A stretch of DNA of 36,408 nt from Candidatus Scybalomonas excrementigallinarum (GCA_018710905.1 DVIZ01000097.1:1-36408); one strand, 5' to 3'; counted from the first letter of the stretch, positions 1 to 7,175 are shown. The notes: generated from the sequence alone by a model not told the origin. Translations and numbers: made by a program.

Positions 1-5
1 ACTTG

Positions 6-14
6 TGTTATAAT
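6..14 (+). promoter_or_regulatory. extended -10 promoter of the resolvase gene
   Basis: TGT followed by TATAAT (9-14) is an extended -10 element. The -35 would lie before the window. Transcription would start near 21, inside the first arm of the inverted repeat at 22-74, so a recombinase bound there should repress its own gene. Confidence 0.6.
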
Positions 15-21
15 TGTTCTT

Positions 22-74
22 AAAATGTATCAATAAAAGTTTTTGGAATTCTAAAAAGTCAGTTGATACATTTT
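22..74. repeat. res-like inverted repeat upstream of resolvase
   Basis: AAAATGTATCAA at 22-33 and its exact complement TTGATACATTTT at 63-74 form a 12-bp inverted repeat around the transcription start and just before the resolvase ribosome site. This is the usual place for the resolution site of a serine resolvase. The two arms may be two halves of one site or parts of two subsites; more of the site may lie left of the window. Confidence 0.55.
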
Positions 75-99
75 AGGAATGATTATAAGGAGATTTGTC

Positions 100-747
100 A
101 TGAAATACATTGGATACCATAGAACAAGTACAAAAGAACAGAAATTGGATCGAGGAATCAATGAAATTGTAAATTTTTGTAAAACTCATAATATAATACT
201 TTATAAGAATAAAGTGTATACGGATCAGCATACAGGAAAGGACTTTGATCGGATAAGATATACTCTGGTTAAAGAAGAATTATTAGAGCCAGGGGATGTA
301 CTGATCGTCACAGAACTGGATCGGTTAGGAAGAGATAAAGCAAAAATTTTGGAAGAACTCAAATACTTCAAAGAAAATCATATTCAAGTAATGATTTTAG
401 AAATTCCTACAACTCTTATGGATTTTAGTAACTTAGATAATAATATGGCTCAAATGCTCATGGAAACAATCAACAATATGTTGATCGAAATGTATGCAGC
501 ACTGGCCCAAGCCGAAATGGAGAAAAGAGAAAAAAGACAAAGAGAAGGAATTGAAGCAATGAAAAGAAGGGGGGAATGGGAGAAATATGGCCGTCCAAGA
601 AAAATGAATTTGAGAAGATTCAAAAGAGAATATGAAAGAGTGAAGAGAGGGGAGATTAGGCCGTTTCAGCTAAGAGATGAATTAGGATTAGCAACCTCTA
701 CATTCTATCATTATAAAAAACAAATTGAGGAGGAGAAGAAGAAATGA
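100..747 (+). CDS. serine recombinase (resolvase family)
   Basis: A 215-residue resolvase/invertase-family protein that cuts and rejoins DNA through a serine. The N-terminus reads KYIGYHRTSTKEQ, with Arg8 and nucleophile Ser10 in the YxRxSTxxQ motif; LDRLGRDKAKI is the conserved LDRLGR helix region. A basic C-terminal part from about residue 160 ends in a helix-turn-helix (FQLRDELGLATSTFYHYKKQ). The start at 100 is preferred over an in-frame ATG at 79 because AAGGAG lies at 87-92. The inverted repeat at 22-74 is its likely site. Probable role is resolution of plasmid multimers; a transposon origin is possible but no transposase is seen. Confidence 0.9.
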   Translation: MKYIGYHRTSTKEQKLDRGINEIVNFCKTHNIILYKNKVYTDQHTGKDFDRIRYTLVKEELLEPGDVLIVTELDRLGRDKAKILEELKYFKENHIQVMILEIPTTLMDFSNLDNNMAQMLMETINNMLIEMYAALAQAEMEKREKRQREGIEAMKRRGEWEKYGRPRKMNLRRFKREYERVKRGEIRPFQLRDELGLATSTFYHYKKQIEEEKKK

Positions 748-860
748 ATCAATGGATTAATGCTATAAAAGAAAAAATAGATCAAATAAATAATGTTATA
801 GAAATAGGGATTCTTATTTCTATACTGACTGTTATAAGTTTTATGTACATATATTTATAA
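744..860 (+). CDS. 38-residue single-pass membrane protein
   Basis: Small ORF whose ATG overlaps the resolvase stop (ATGA) and follows a GGAGGAGAAGAAG ribosome site inside the resolvase end, so it is translationally coupled. It begins MNQWINAIKEKIDQINN (amphipathic) and ends in one hydrophobic helix IGILISILTVISFMYIYL. No function recognised. A terminator follows directly, which supports it as the last gene of a two-gene unit. Confidence 0.55.
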   Translation: MNQWINAIKEKIDQINNVIEIGILISILTVISFMYIYL

Positions 861-865
861 ATTTA

Positions 866-895
866 TCCTTTTACAATTAAAAGGAATCTCTTTTT
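866..895 (+). terminator. terminator of the resolvase operon
   Basis: TCCTTTT (866-872) and AAAAGGA (879-885) form a 7-bp stem with a 6-nt loop, followed by ATCTCTTTTT. AT-rich and modest, but well placed. Confidence 0.5.
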
Positions 896-918
896 CGTTA
901 AGTAGACAGATTATAGAT

Positions 919-1734
919 GTGAAAAGTATAGATATTTTTATAAATTTTATTGGTTTAAGTGTTTTTGGTATTATAGTATTTATTTATTATAAAAATATAT
1001 TTAATAACAGAAAGAATACAGTTATATTCTTAATAATAACAAGCGTATTAATAGGTTTAGTTGAGATTTTATTAAATGTTGAGATAATTAACTGTATTAG
1101 TTCAATTATAGGACTTCAGATCTGTTTTTATGGAACTGCAAAGATTTGCAAAATTTATATAGATGAAGATATACCAGGTCAAAACCAGAATAATACAATA
1201 TATAATCAGTTTTTTGCAAGAATTAGTTCTAATATAAATCAAATGATTGAAGCAAGGATAAGTATAGAAACTAAGAGACAGATAGCATTAATATTTCAAG
1301 GTATTTTATATTTTTTTATTATACTCATACCGCCAATAATGGCTGCAATGACTTGGGAGTCTATTCCTAAAAAATATACAATTATAAATGATGAAATAGT
1401 TTTATACAATAATAGTGAGCAATATTTGGTTACCGATTATAGGGAAGATAATGGAATAATTTACTATAATGGAAAAATGCTTGACCTAATAGAAAAAGGA
1501 AATGAAAGAGTTTGTGATACTGAAAAAAGAATATTACAGATAAAAAGGGACGACAATATGGCAATTAAAGGAGCAAAAACAATACAAGAGTATCAAATAA
1601 TGAAATTCATTGAAGACAATTTTAAAGAAGGGAGTGTTTCTTGGAAAATTATGGATGACAATACATTTGAAGTCAAAGATAAAACTGGAGATACTATGAC
1701 GATGACAATGGATGAAATAAAGAAAGGAAATTAA
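919..1734 (+). CDS. hypothetical multi-pass membrane protein
   Basis: 271 residues with a GTG start and no clear Shine-Dalgarno, so the start is uncertain. Hydrophobic segments at about residues 5-24, 34-53, 58-78 and 122-143 suggest four membrane helices, followed by a charged soluble tail of about 125 residues ending in short Thr/Met-rich sequence (DTMTMTMDEIKKGN). No family recognised. It ends 7 bases before topB, and the topB ribosome site lies in its last codons, so the two are probably cotranscribed. Confidence 0.6.
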   Translation: MKSIDIFINFIGLSVFGIIVFIYYKNIFNNRKNTVIFLIITSVLIGLVEILLNVEIINCISSIIGLQICFYGTAKICKIYIDEDIPGQNQNNTIYNQFFARISSNINQMIEARISIETKRQIALIFQGILYFFIILIPPIMAAMTWESIPKKYTIINDEIVLYNNSEQYLVTDYREDNGIIYYNGKMLDLIEKGNERVCDTEKRILQIKRDDNMAIKGAKTIQEYQIMKFIEDNFKEGSVSWKIMDDNTFEVKDKTGDTMTMTMDEIKKGN

Positions 1735-1741
1735 AGAACAA

Positions 1742-3814
1742 ATGGGAAAGATTTTAGTAATTGCAGAAAAACCATCTGCGGGAATGGATATGGCAAAAGT
1801 GCTTCAATGCACGAAAAGACAAGATGGTTATATTGAAGGAGAAAAGTATATTGTTACTTGGGCGGTAGGGCATCTTGTGGGGCTAAAGTACCCAGAGGAA
1901 CATGATCCAGAATTAAAAGCATGGAAGTTAGAAACTCTTCCTATGTTATTTGACATTAAAGATTCGTTAAAGATCCTACCAAACACAAGCAAGCAATTTA
2001 ATATTATTAAAAGTTTAATACATAGAAATGATGTTGATAGCATTATTAATGCTGGGGATGCAGGGAGAGAAGGTTATTTAATCCAGGAATGGATCTACCG
2101 AATGGCAGGAAATAGAAAGCCCAAAAAAGTGCTTTGGGCATCTTCCTTAACTGATGAAGCATTAAAAAAGGCTTTTGATAATCTAAAAGATCCAAAAGAA
2201 TTCATTGGGTTATTAGATGAAGCGGAAGCTAGAGCAGAGGGTGATTATTTGCTAGGAATTAACTATTCTAGGGCATTAACACTTACAAAGTCTAATGGTG
2301 TACCTCTTCGATACGGTAGGTGTCAGACTCCAGTATTAAATTTAATTGCAACAAGAGATAAGGAAATAGAAGAATTTGTGCCACAACCATATAGCAATAT
2401 AAGTGCGGAATTTAATTTTCAGGGAAATATTTTTTCTGGAAATTTAATAGAGGAAAGTGGTAAGGTAAAGGCATTTTCTAAAGAGCAAGCGGATCAAGTT
2501 TTAGAAGAAATAAAAGGATATAAAGCAGTTGTAAAAGAGTATAAGACAGAAGAAAAAAGACAAAAAGCTCCATTGCTCTTTGATTTAACAACGTTACAAA
2601 AAACGATGAATAGCAAGTATGGATATAGTGCAAAAGAAACGTTAGAAATTGCACAAGGTCTATATGAAACACATAAAATTTTAAGCTATCCAAGAACGGA
2701 TAGCAGGTACTTATCTGATGATATTTATAATGAAGTGGAAGAGCATTTAAAGAGCTGTTGCTTTGGAGAATATGAGCAGTATATTAAGAAATTAGATGTT
2801 TCTGCTCTTGAAAAAGATAAGCGATATTTTAATAATTTAAAAGTATCCGATCATCATGCTTTGATTCCAACAATTAACAGTAAGACAGCGGAAATTTATC
2901 CAACGCTGTCTGAAAGGGAAAAAAATGTGTTTGATGCAGTGGTAAGAAGTTTTGTTGCTATCTTCTTGCCAGAATATCAGTTTGATAAAACAACAATTCT
3001 TTTAAGTGTTAAGAATTATCTATTTAAAACAAGTGGGATTGTTATTAAGAATGTAGGTTATAAAGAAATCTACATTAATATAGAAGAAACTGAATCAAAG
3101 GAAGAGGAACAGGAACAAAAATTACCAGTTCTCTTAGTAGAAGATGCAGGAACCATTGAAAAATTACAAAGAAAAGATGGAATGACAAAGGCTCCAGCTC
3201 ATTATACTGCAAATACAATTCTTGCAGCGATGGAAAAACTGAATATTGGAACGCCAGCAACTAGAGCGGAATTATTAGAAAAGCTCCAGAATCCAAAAAG
3301 CCAGTATATTAAGCTAGAGAAAAAGAACTATATAGCAACAGATTTAGGGAGAGAACTTATCGGACTTGTTCCAGAGGAGCTAAAAGCTCCAGAACTGACA
3401 GCAAGATTTGAGGACAAGCTGAAAGAAATTGAAGAGGGTAAATTAAAAAAGGAGGAGTTCTTAAAAAATGAAGTGAACGAAATCAAGAAATATATAGAGA
3501 AATTTAAAGAAGAACCTACAAAAAAAATTGAATATGATAGAAAAAGCATTGGAAGTTGTCCATATTGTAAGAAAGGGGAAGTTGTTGAATATCCAAAATC
3601 TTATGGTTGTAATCGGTATAAAGAGGGATGTAATTTTACAATATGGAAAACAATTGCAGGGAAAAAGATAACAGAAACGATGGCAGCACAAATTGTTAGT
3701 AAAGGCAAGACCAGCCTGTTAAAAGGTTTTAAAAGTAAGGCTGGAAATGAATTTTCAGCTCGGTTGGTGCTAAAAGAAGGAAAAATAGCTTTCGAATTTG
3801 AACCAAAAAAATGA
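1742..3814 (+). CDS. topB: DNA topoisomerase III (TopB-like, type IA)
   Basis: 690 residues. The N-terminal Toprim domain begins GKILVIAEKPSAGMDMAKVL, with NAGDAGREGYLIQEW at about residues 101-115. The catalytic tyrosine is in ILSYPRTDSRYLSDD (about Tyr316), and PLRYGRCQTPVLNLI and TPATRAELLEKL are conserved type IA blocks. A C-terminal zinc ribbon has Cys pairs SCPYCKKG and YGCNRYKEGCNF near residues 604-626. Such enzymes relax and decatenate single-stranded or intertwined DNA and are common on large Gram-positive conjugative elements, where they may help replication or transfer. In the metal-binding motif the residue after REG is Tyr where Glu is usual; this may be a subfamily trait. Confidence 0.95.
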   Translation: MGKILVIAEKPSAGMDMAKVLQCTKRQDGYIEGEKYIVTWAVGHLVGLKYPEEHDPELKAWKLETLPMLFDIKDSLKILPNTSKQFNIIKSLIHRNDVDSIINAGDAGREGYLIQEWIYRMAGNRKPKKVLWASSLTDEALKKAFDNLKDPKEFIGLLDEAEARAEGDYLLGINYSRALTLTKSNGVPLRYGRCQTPVLNLIATRDKEIEEFVPQPYSNISAEFNFQGNIFSGNLIEESGKVKAFSKEQADQVLEEIKGYKAVVKEYKTEEKRQKAPLLFDLTTLQKTMNSKYGYSAKETLEIAQGLYETHKILSYPRTDSRYLSDDIYNEVEEHLKSCCFGEYEQYIKKLDVSALEKDKRYFNNLKVSDHHALIPTINSKTAEIYPTLSEREKNVFDAVVRSFVAIFLPEYQFDKTTILLSVKNYLFKTSGIVIKNVGYKEIYINIEETESKEEEQEQKLPVLLVEDAGTIEKLQRKDGMTKAPAHYTANTILAAMEKLNIGTPATRAELLEKLQNPKSQYIKLEKKNYIATDLGRELIGLVPEELKAPELTARFEDKLKEIEEGKLKKEEFLKNEVNEIKKYIEKFKEEPTKKIEYDRKSIGSCPYCKKGEVVEYPKSYGCNRYKEGCNFTIWKTIAGKKITETMAAQIVSKGKTSLLKGFKSKAGNEFSARLVLKEGKIAFEFEPKK

Positions 3815-3919
3815 CTTTTCAAACAAATCTTTTTGTTGTATAATATTTTTAAAGTATTTATTAAGAGCATTTTATTAAAAGCATTTGTTGAAAATTACAT
3901 ATAAAATAGGGCAGAAAGA

Positions 3920-3960
3920 AAGCTAACCGTCGGCAAACAGTTAGCTTCCAAAATTTTTGT
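3920..3960. terminator. hairpin after topB, also candidate end of a rep countertranscript
   Basis: AAGCTAAC (3920-3927) and GTTAGCTT (3940-3947) pair over 8 bp with a 12-nt loop. On the plus strand it is followed by CCAAAATTTTTG. On the minus strand it is followed by a T-rich TCTTTCTG, where it could end the antisense transcript that starts near 4076. Confidence 0.5.
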
Positions 3961-3962
3961 TT

Positions 3963-3993
3963 CCCTTGACACAGACACACTGACATTGATACT
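3963..3993 (+). promoter_or_regulatory. probable rep promoter with hexamer-like repeats
   Basis: TTGACA (3966-3971), 16-bp spacer and GATACT (3988-3993). From here to about 4000 the DNA repeats a hexamer-like unit (GACACA, GACACA, CTGACA, TTGATA, CTGATA). The -35 sits in CCCTTGACACA, repeated exactly on the other strand at 4104-4114. The resulting leader would be about 200 nt. Confidence 0.4.
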
Positions 3994-4082
3994 GATACCG
4001 AGAAACTAAAGTACAATTTTTTAGATATAATCAATAAAATGTAATTAACAAGAATTAATTGCATTTTTATATCTTTGTTTTC

Positions 4083-4114
4083 ATTCTAATAAAAAAAAAC
4101 TCGTGTGTCAAGGG
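4083..4114 (-). promoter_or_regulatory. minus-strand promoter for an antisense RNA to the rep leader
   Basis: Read on the minus strand: CCCTTGACACA, with -35 TTGACA (4106-4111), exactly 17 bp, then -10 TAGAAT (4083-4088). Transcription would start near 4076 and run left across the rep leader to the hairpin at 3920-3947. Confidence 0.5.
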
Positions 4115-4140
4115 TAAAGCAGAAATTTGTATTAATATTT

Positions 4141-4192
4141 TTCGTTAATACAAGTCTTAACGAAAAATTTATACCTATTTAGACACAGGAGG
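4141..4192 (+). promoter_or_regulatory. rep leader hairpin and strong ribosome site
   Basis: TTCGTTAA (4141-4148) and TTAACGAA (4157-4164) form an 8-bp inverted repeat with an 8-nt loop, followed by a consensus AGGAGG (4187-4192) nine bases before the rep ATG. The inverted repeat could be an operator or an RNA hairpin controlling rep translation. Confidence 0.45.
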
Positions 4193-4201
4193 ATTAAAAA
4201 A

Positions 4202-5059
4202 ATGAAATTAAAACATAAAATAATTACAAAAATGATAACAAAAAAATTAACAAGAGCAGAGGTTGATTTTTTGCTCTATATTGCACAGTATCAAAGTGAT
4301 AGTGGCGAGGTTATTGGAATCTATTATAAAGAGATTATAAAAGCTCTTAATATCTCTTATCAAACTTTTTATGATCTAAAAAATTCTTTAAGCAAGAAAG
4401 GACTTATTACTGCCGAAAAAGGCAGTTATACAGACTGGAATATTTGTATTTTAGAAAATGATTTTCATTATCAGAGTGAAGATGACAAAGAACCAGTAGT
4501 GAAGAATGATCCTTATTTGAATCTAAATTTTGAAATCTTTTCCAAAAATGAATTTAAAGCTATGAAAGCAGGAGAAAAGTTACTTTTTCTTGAATTTTTC
4601 CGTATGCAGGTGGCAAGCAAAGGAAAGTATAGTATAAAAATAAGAGTAGAAGAGTTTTATAAAAAATATAAAGCTCTATTTGGAGTACAAAAAAGAGTAT
4701 TACAAGATTATTTAACAACATTAAAGCAATTCTTTAGCATTGGAATAAAAAATGGGATGTATTATATTACAGCCCTTAAAGATACAATGAAAAAAGACTC
4801 CAGAGTAGAAAATCAAGTGCGAGATGAATATGCTTTTCATGTTCTGTGTCGTAGAGATAGGATAGCAGAGGATGAGAGTGCAAAAGATACATTGGCCCTT
4901 ATTAAGCAGTATGCAAAGAAAGGATGCAATTTCTTTATGCTTCAAAAGGCAATTTTAAAGTCTTGGAAGATCCTAAATAAAGGTATTGAAGATGTGAAAA
5001 GCTGGAGAATAGAATTAAAACCAGATTTAATTCATAAGTTATTGCTTACTATTCTTTAA
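4202..5059 (+). CDS. probable plasmid replication initiator (winged-helix)
   Basis: 285 residues. The N-terminal part (about 15-75) reads as a winged helix: KKLTRAEVDFLLYIAQYQ, a linker, then IIKALNISYQTFYDLKNSL and KKGLITAEKGSY. A second similar helical block follows at about 110-190 (KLLFLEFFRMQVASKGKYS; VLQDYLTTLKQFFSIG), giving the two-winged-helix layout of iteron-type initiators. I do not recognise the exact family. The call rests on context: directly downstream are two DnaA boxes and four iterons at constant spacing, and the leader has opposed promoters. Start fixed by AGGAGG nine bases upstream. Confidence 0.65.
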   Translation: MKLKHKIITKMITKKLTRAEVDFLLYIAQYQSDSGEVIGIYYKEIIKALNISYQTFYDLKNSLSKKGLITAEKGSYTDWNICILENDFHYQSEDDKEPVVKNDPYLNLNFEIFSKNEFKAMKAGEKLLFLEFFRMQVASKGKYSIKIRVEEFYKKYKALFGVQKRVLQDYLTTLKQFFSIGIKNGMYYITALKDTMKKDSRVENQVRDEYAFHVLCRRDRIAEDESAKDTLALIKQYAKKGCNFFMLQKAILKSWKILNKGIEDVKSWRIELKPDLIHKLLLTIL

Positions 5060-5096
5060 ATTAAAAAATACATAGAAAATTTTATAATTATTTTTA

Positions 5097-5120
5097 GGCT
5101 TATAAATTATAAGTCTTTTT
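5097..5120 (+). terminator. rep terminator
   Basis: CTTATAA and TTATAAG (5099-5113, one base between) followed by TCTTTTT. Short AT stem. Confidence 0.5.
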
Positions 5121-5180
5121 GGCGTACAAAAAAATAAGAAAAAATAGGAAGAATAGACGGAACTATAGAAAAAATTTATA

Positions 5181-5207
5181 AAGTGTTCATATCGAACACT
5201 TTTTTTT
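5181..5207 (+). terminator. second terminator before oriV
   Basis: AAGTGTTC (5181-5188) and GAACACTT (5194-5201) form an 8-bp stem with a 5-nt loop followed by seven Ts. It ends exactly where the first DnaA box begins, insulating the origin from rep transcription. Confidence 0.7.
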
Positions 5208-5226
5208 GTGGATAAAATGTGGATAA
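5207..5226 (-). promoter_or_regulatory. two perfect DnaA boxes
   Basis: TGTGGATAA at 5207-5215 and again at 5218-5226: on the minus strand both read TTATCCACA, the consensus DnaA box. They are direct repeats 11 bp apart, about one helical turn. Confidence 0.8.
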
Positions 5227-5240
5227 ATAAAAAACAGCAA

Positions 5241-5364
5241 AAAAATATTCAAATTTTACAACATAATAATTTTATTTATTCAAGATTTATGTAAAGAATT
5301 ATAAAAATATACAAGTTTTAAAGCATAATATCAAAAAATATACAAATTTTATGTAAGTAAAATT
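5241..5364. repeat. oriV iteron array, four units at 31-bp spacing
   Basis: The core WCAARWTTTA occurs at 5249-5258, 5280-5289, 5311-5320 and 5342-5351, each exactly 31 bp (about three helical turns) after the last. Units 1 and 3 match at 24 of 28 positions (5241-5268, 5303-5330); units 2 and 4 share TTTATGTAA after the core. Together with the DnaA boxes and the very AT-rich flank to about 5480 this is the probable replication origin. The AT bias raises the chance of accidental similarity, but not of a constant period. Confidence 0.7.
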
Positions 5365-5499
5365 GATAAGAAATGGCTTAAAATAAAGAAAAAATAACAC
5401 TAAAATATCACTTTATATTACTTCTATTATTCCTTCTTTTTTTTATTAGATCTATAATTCTAAAAGAATTTCTATTCCAAAACAAAAAACAAGTCTAAA

Positions 5500-5745
5500 A
5501 AATGGTCAAGAACCAGGGTAGTATTTTCTCGCTACGCTCAAAAATCTCCACCCTTTTGCTTCGCAATTCTATGACAATTTTTTTTTCGCCTTTCCATACG
5601 GCTACGCCGACGGAACAACTAAAACAAGTTTTAGCAGTTCGTCGTCATATCCAGTATACGGCGAAATCGTAAATAAAATACCCAAAATAAATTTAAAATT
5701 AAAGAAGGGGGCTAAAATCGCCCCCTAACCCCCCATTACCTCTGG
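5500..5745. other. GC-rich structured island, gene-free
   Basis: No credible gene. The base composition jumps inside AT-rich DNA. A nested inverted repeat lies at about 5587-5670: TTTCGCC and GGCGAAA at the ends, a CGACGGAAC/GTTCGTCG pair inside, and CTAAAAC-AA-GTTTTAG at the centre. A second hairpin GGGGGC/GCCCCC (5708-5725) follows, then CCCCCC. It could be an oriT or single-strand origin, or remnant DNA. The rest of 5360-5820 shows only AT-rich sequence and a promoter. Confidence 0.5.
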
Positions 5746-5775
5746 AACAACATTTTATTTTTTAATAAATTATGA

Positions 5776-5781
5776 TATAAT
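5776..5781 (+). promoter_or_regulatory. -10 element of the 5.8-kb gene
   Basis: TATAAT at 5776-5781 with a T-rich but poor -35 region. A start near 5788 gives a short leader ending in AAAGGGGGA before the ATG at 5822. Confidence 0.4.
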
Positions 5782-5821
5782 TTGTTAAAAATGATATATA
5801 TCGAAAAAGGGGGATATTAAA

Positions 5822-6160
5822 ATGCAAATGCATACACCAAGACAAACTTATTCCTATTATGGTTATAAAATAACTCATTTTACTATAGATGAATGGGCTG
5901 AACTATCTATAAAACACCAAGAACAAAATCCAAATTACTGTTACCCTATTCATATGCCATACGCAAGTAAATTAGAAGAAATTTATCCTAATGAAGAAAA
6001 GGAATTTACAGAAAAAGAACATAAAGAAAATATAGATTTTTTGAAAAAATTGCAAGAAGACTTATATTATGTTTGGAGTCATAGACAACGTGAACAGTCA
6101 GGAATGGGGCATTTAGTAAAAGATTATAAAACTTATTATCAAATAGAAGAAGAGTTATAA
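5822..6160 (+). CDS. hypothetical protein, 112 aa
   Basis: Preceded by AAAGGGGGA eight bases upstream; a second ATG lies two codons in. The protein is polar and acidic at its C-terminus, with aromatic clusters (RQTYSYYGYKITHF; NPNYCYPIHMPYASK) and a helical charged segment (EEKEFTEKEHKENIDFLKKL). No signal peptide, membrane helix or family recognised. A monocistronic unit: own promoter, terminator at its stop codon. Confidence 0.65.
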   Translation: MQMHTPRQTYSYYGYKITHFTIDEWAELSIKHQEQNPNYCYPIHMPYASKLEEIYPNEEKEFTEKEHKENIDFLKKLQEDLYYVWSHRQREQSGMGHLVKDYKTYYQIEEEL

Positions 6161-6190
6161 AAAGAGCCAATAGGTTCTCTTTATAACTCT
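6151..6190 (+). terminator. long hairpin spanning the stop codon
   Basis: AGAGTTATAAA...GAG and CTCTTTATAACTCT pair over about 14 bp with a small A bulge and a CC/GG tip. The stop codon lies in the left arm. No clean T-run, so it may stabilise the 3' end as much as terminate. Confidence 0.5.
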
Positions 6191-6268
6191 ATTGATATCT
6201 TTGAACTAATTTGTATTGGGAATAAGGATATTAATGGAGAGTGAAGTAGAGTATAGATTGAACTAAAA

Positions 6269-6297
6269 TTGACAAATTTTCCTATTTATGATAGCAT
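6269..6297 (+). promoter_or_regulatory. promoter of a candidate small RNA
   Basis: TTGACA (6269-6274), 17 bp, TAGCAT (6292-6297). No gene follows on this strand before the strong terminator at 6342-6378. Confidence 0.4.
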
Positions 6298-6303
6298 TGT
6301 ATA

Positions 6304-6378
6304 TACATCGAAAAACTCTTATATTTTCTATAAGATAAAAAATAAAAGCAAGGAATAAATCCTTGCTTTTATTTTTTT
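6304..6378 (+). ncRNA. candidate small RNA, about 75 nt
   Basis: Inferred from the promoter at 6269-6297 and the terminator at 6342-6378. Contains an internal CTTATA/TATAAG hairpin. No target recognised. Confidence 0.3.
6342..6378. terminator. strong bidirectional terminator
   Basis: ATAAAAGCAAGGA (6342-6354) and TCCTTGCTTTTAT (6360-6372): a perfect 13-bp stem with a 5-nt loop and T-rich flanks on both strands. It ends the minus-strand gene at 6387-6635 and any rightward transcript. Confidence 0.85.
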
Positions 6379-6386
6379 TTACACTT

Positions 6387-6635
6387 TTAATTTAATGATT
6401 GTATAAATTCAATTCCATCTAAAGAGGTGAATCCACCAGCTTCTAAAATGGAAACAAGTGCTGCTTTGCCCCCTTGTGGCATATATGGGAGTAAAACTCC
6501 AAATTCATCACGATTAGCTGAAAAAGCTAAGTAGCCTTTTCCTGTTACTTTAAAACAGTAACCATTTGCTAATTGATAGATTTCTTTTCTGCCAAATGCT
6601 TTATTTTTAATTTTTACAATTTCAATCTTTTCCAT
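6387..6635 (-). CDS. hypothetical protein, 82 aa
   Basis: Minus-strand gene with an AAAGGTAAAG ribosome site. Sequence suggests a small beta-rich fold (EIVKIKNKAFGRKEIYQLAN, GYCFKVTGKGYLAFS) ending in a helix. No family recognised. It is second in a minus-strand unit behind 6758-7108, and a GGCTATT/AATAGCC hairpin (6652-6673) lies just before its ribosome site. Confidence 0.65.
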   Translation of the reverse strand: MEKIEIVKIKNKAFGRKEIYQLANGYCFKVTGKGYLAFSANRDEFGVLLPYMPQGGKAALVSILEAGGFTSLDGIEFIQSLN

Positions 6636-6640
6636 TTTTC

Positions 6641-6669
6641 TTTACCTTTTTGGCTATTTTTGCTATAAT
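6641..6669 (+). promoter_or_regulatory. plus-strand promoter of a candidate antisense-acting RNA
   Basis: TTTACC (6641-6646), 17 bp, perfect TATAAT (6664-6669). It reads rightward between two leftward genes and has no ORF downstream, only the terminator hairpin at 6713-6757. Confidence 0.5.
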
Positions 6670-6675
6670 AGCCTT

Positions 6676-6757
6676 ACCTTTCTATATAACATAACTTATT
6701 TTTTAGAGGGTAGGGCAGTCGCATTTGTGGTTGAGTTGTTGCGACTGCTCTTTTTTT
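6676..6757 (+). ncRNA. candidate small RNA, loop complementary to the 7.6-kb operon leader
   Basis: About 80 nt from the promoter above to a Rho-independent terminator: GGGCAGTCGCA (6713-6723) pairs with TGCGACTGCTC (6740-6750), one GU pair, followed by seven Ts. The 16-nt loop contains TGGTTGAGTTGTT (6728-6740, last base in the stem), the exact complement of AACAACTCAACCA at 7566-7578 in the predicted leader of the 7615 operon. Expression is not shown by sequence alone. Confidence 0.5.
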
Positions 6758-7108
6758 CTATCTGTTATTAAATCGTTTAACCACTTCTTTAAGTAGCTTT
6801 TCTTTATTTTCGTCCGTTGATTCAAGTATCCAATCAAAATCAATTTGCCCTTTTGTATGCTGAGGATTGCATACTCCCAAACAATTCCCCTTACCGTCAT
6901 CTATATAAGTCGAAATGCTCCAGTATGAAGCAAATTTCTTTTTGATCCAACCATGTTTATACCATAAGGAAGGAATAGAACTCTTGTCCTCAAAATCACA
7001 TTCTACTTTACATACTTCAATAATGAGGTTCTCACCTCTCTTATTTTTTTTCTCATACTTGTAAAACCATCTTTTTTTTGCCAGTTGTTCAATTTTAAAA
7101 TTTTTCAC
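6758..7108 (-). CDS. hypothetical protein, 116 aa
   Basis: Minus-strand gene with a GTG start after GCGAGGAAAA. A basic N-terminus (KIEQLAKKRWFYKYEKKNKR) is followed by a Trp/Tyr-rich middle (IPSLWYKHGWIKKKF) and an acidic-basic helical tail. No domain recognised. Its promoter carries an operator matched at 7528-7543, so it should respond to the small regulator at 7274-7543 together with the 7615 operon. Confidence 0.6.
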   Translation of the reverse strand: MKNFKIEQLAKKRWFYKYEKKNKRGENLIIEVCKVECDFEDKSSIPSLWYKHGWIKKKFASYWSISTYIDDGKGNCLGVCNPQHTKGQIDFDWILESTDENKEKLLKEVVKRFNNR

Positions 7109-7141
7109 TTTTGTTTTCCTCGCTTTTTTGTTTATAACTAT

Positions 7142-7170
7142 AGTATATCACCGTTTACGGTGAATATCAA
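7142..7170 (-). promoter_or_regulatory. promoter with operator in spacer (leftward)
   Basis: Minus strand: TTGATA (7165-7170), 17 bp, TATACT (7142-7147). The spacer holds the palindrome TCACCGT-TT-ACGGTGA (7148-7163), so a bound repressor would block polymerase. Same layout as the promoter at 7521-7549. Confidence 0.75.
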
Positions 7171-7175
7171 GAAGC

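Larger units (their letters stand above)
3910..4076 (-). ncRNA. candidate countertranscribed RNA of rep
   Basis: Inferred from the promoter at 4083-4111 and the hairpin at 3920-3947. It would be about 165 nt and complementary to the first part of the rep leader, the arrangement used by many plasmids to set copy number. Its end is uncertain because the terminator is weak. Confidence 0.35.

Noticed and set aside
3861-4064. Minus-strand 67-aa ORF with SVSVSMSVCLC
   Set aside because: Produced by the hexamer repeats and the hairpin of the rep leader; no ribosome site.
6703-6900. Minus-strand 65-aa ORF
   Set aside because: Overlaps the better supported gene at 6758-7108 in another frame and runs through a terminator hairpin.
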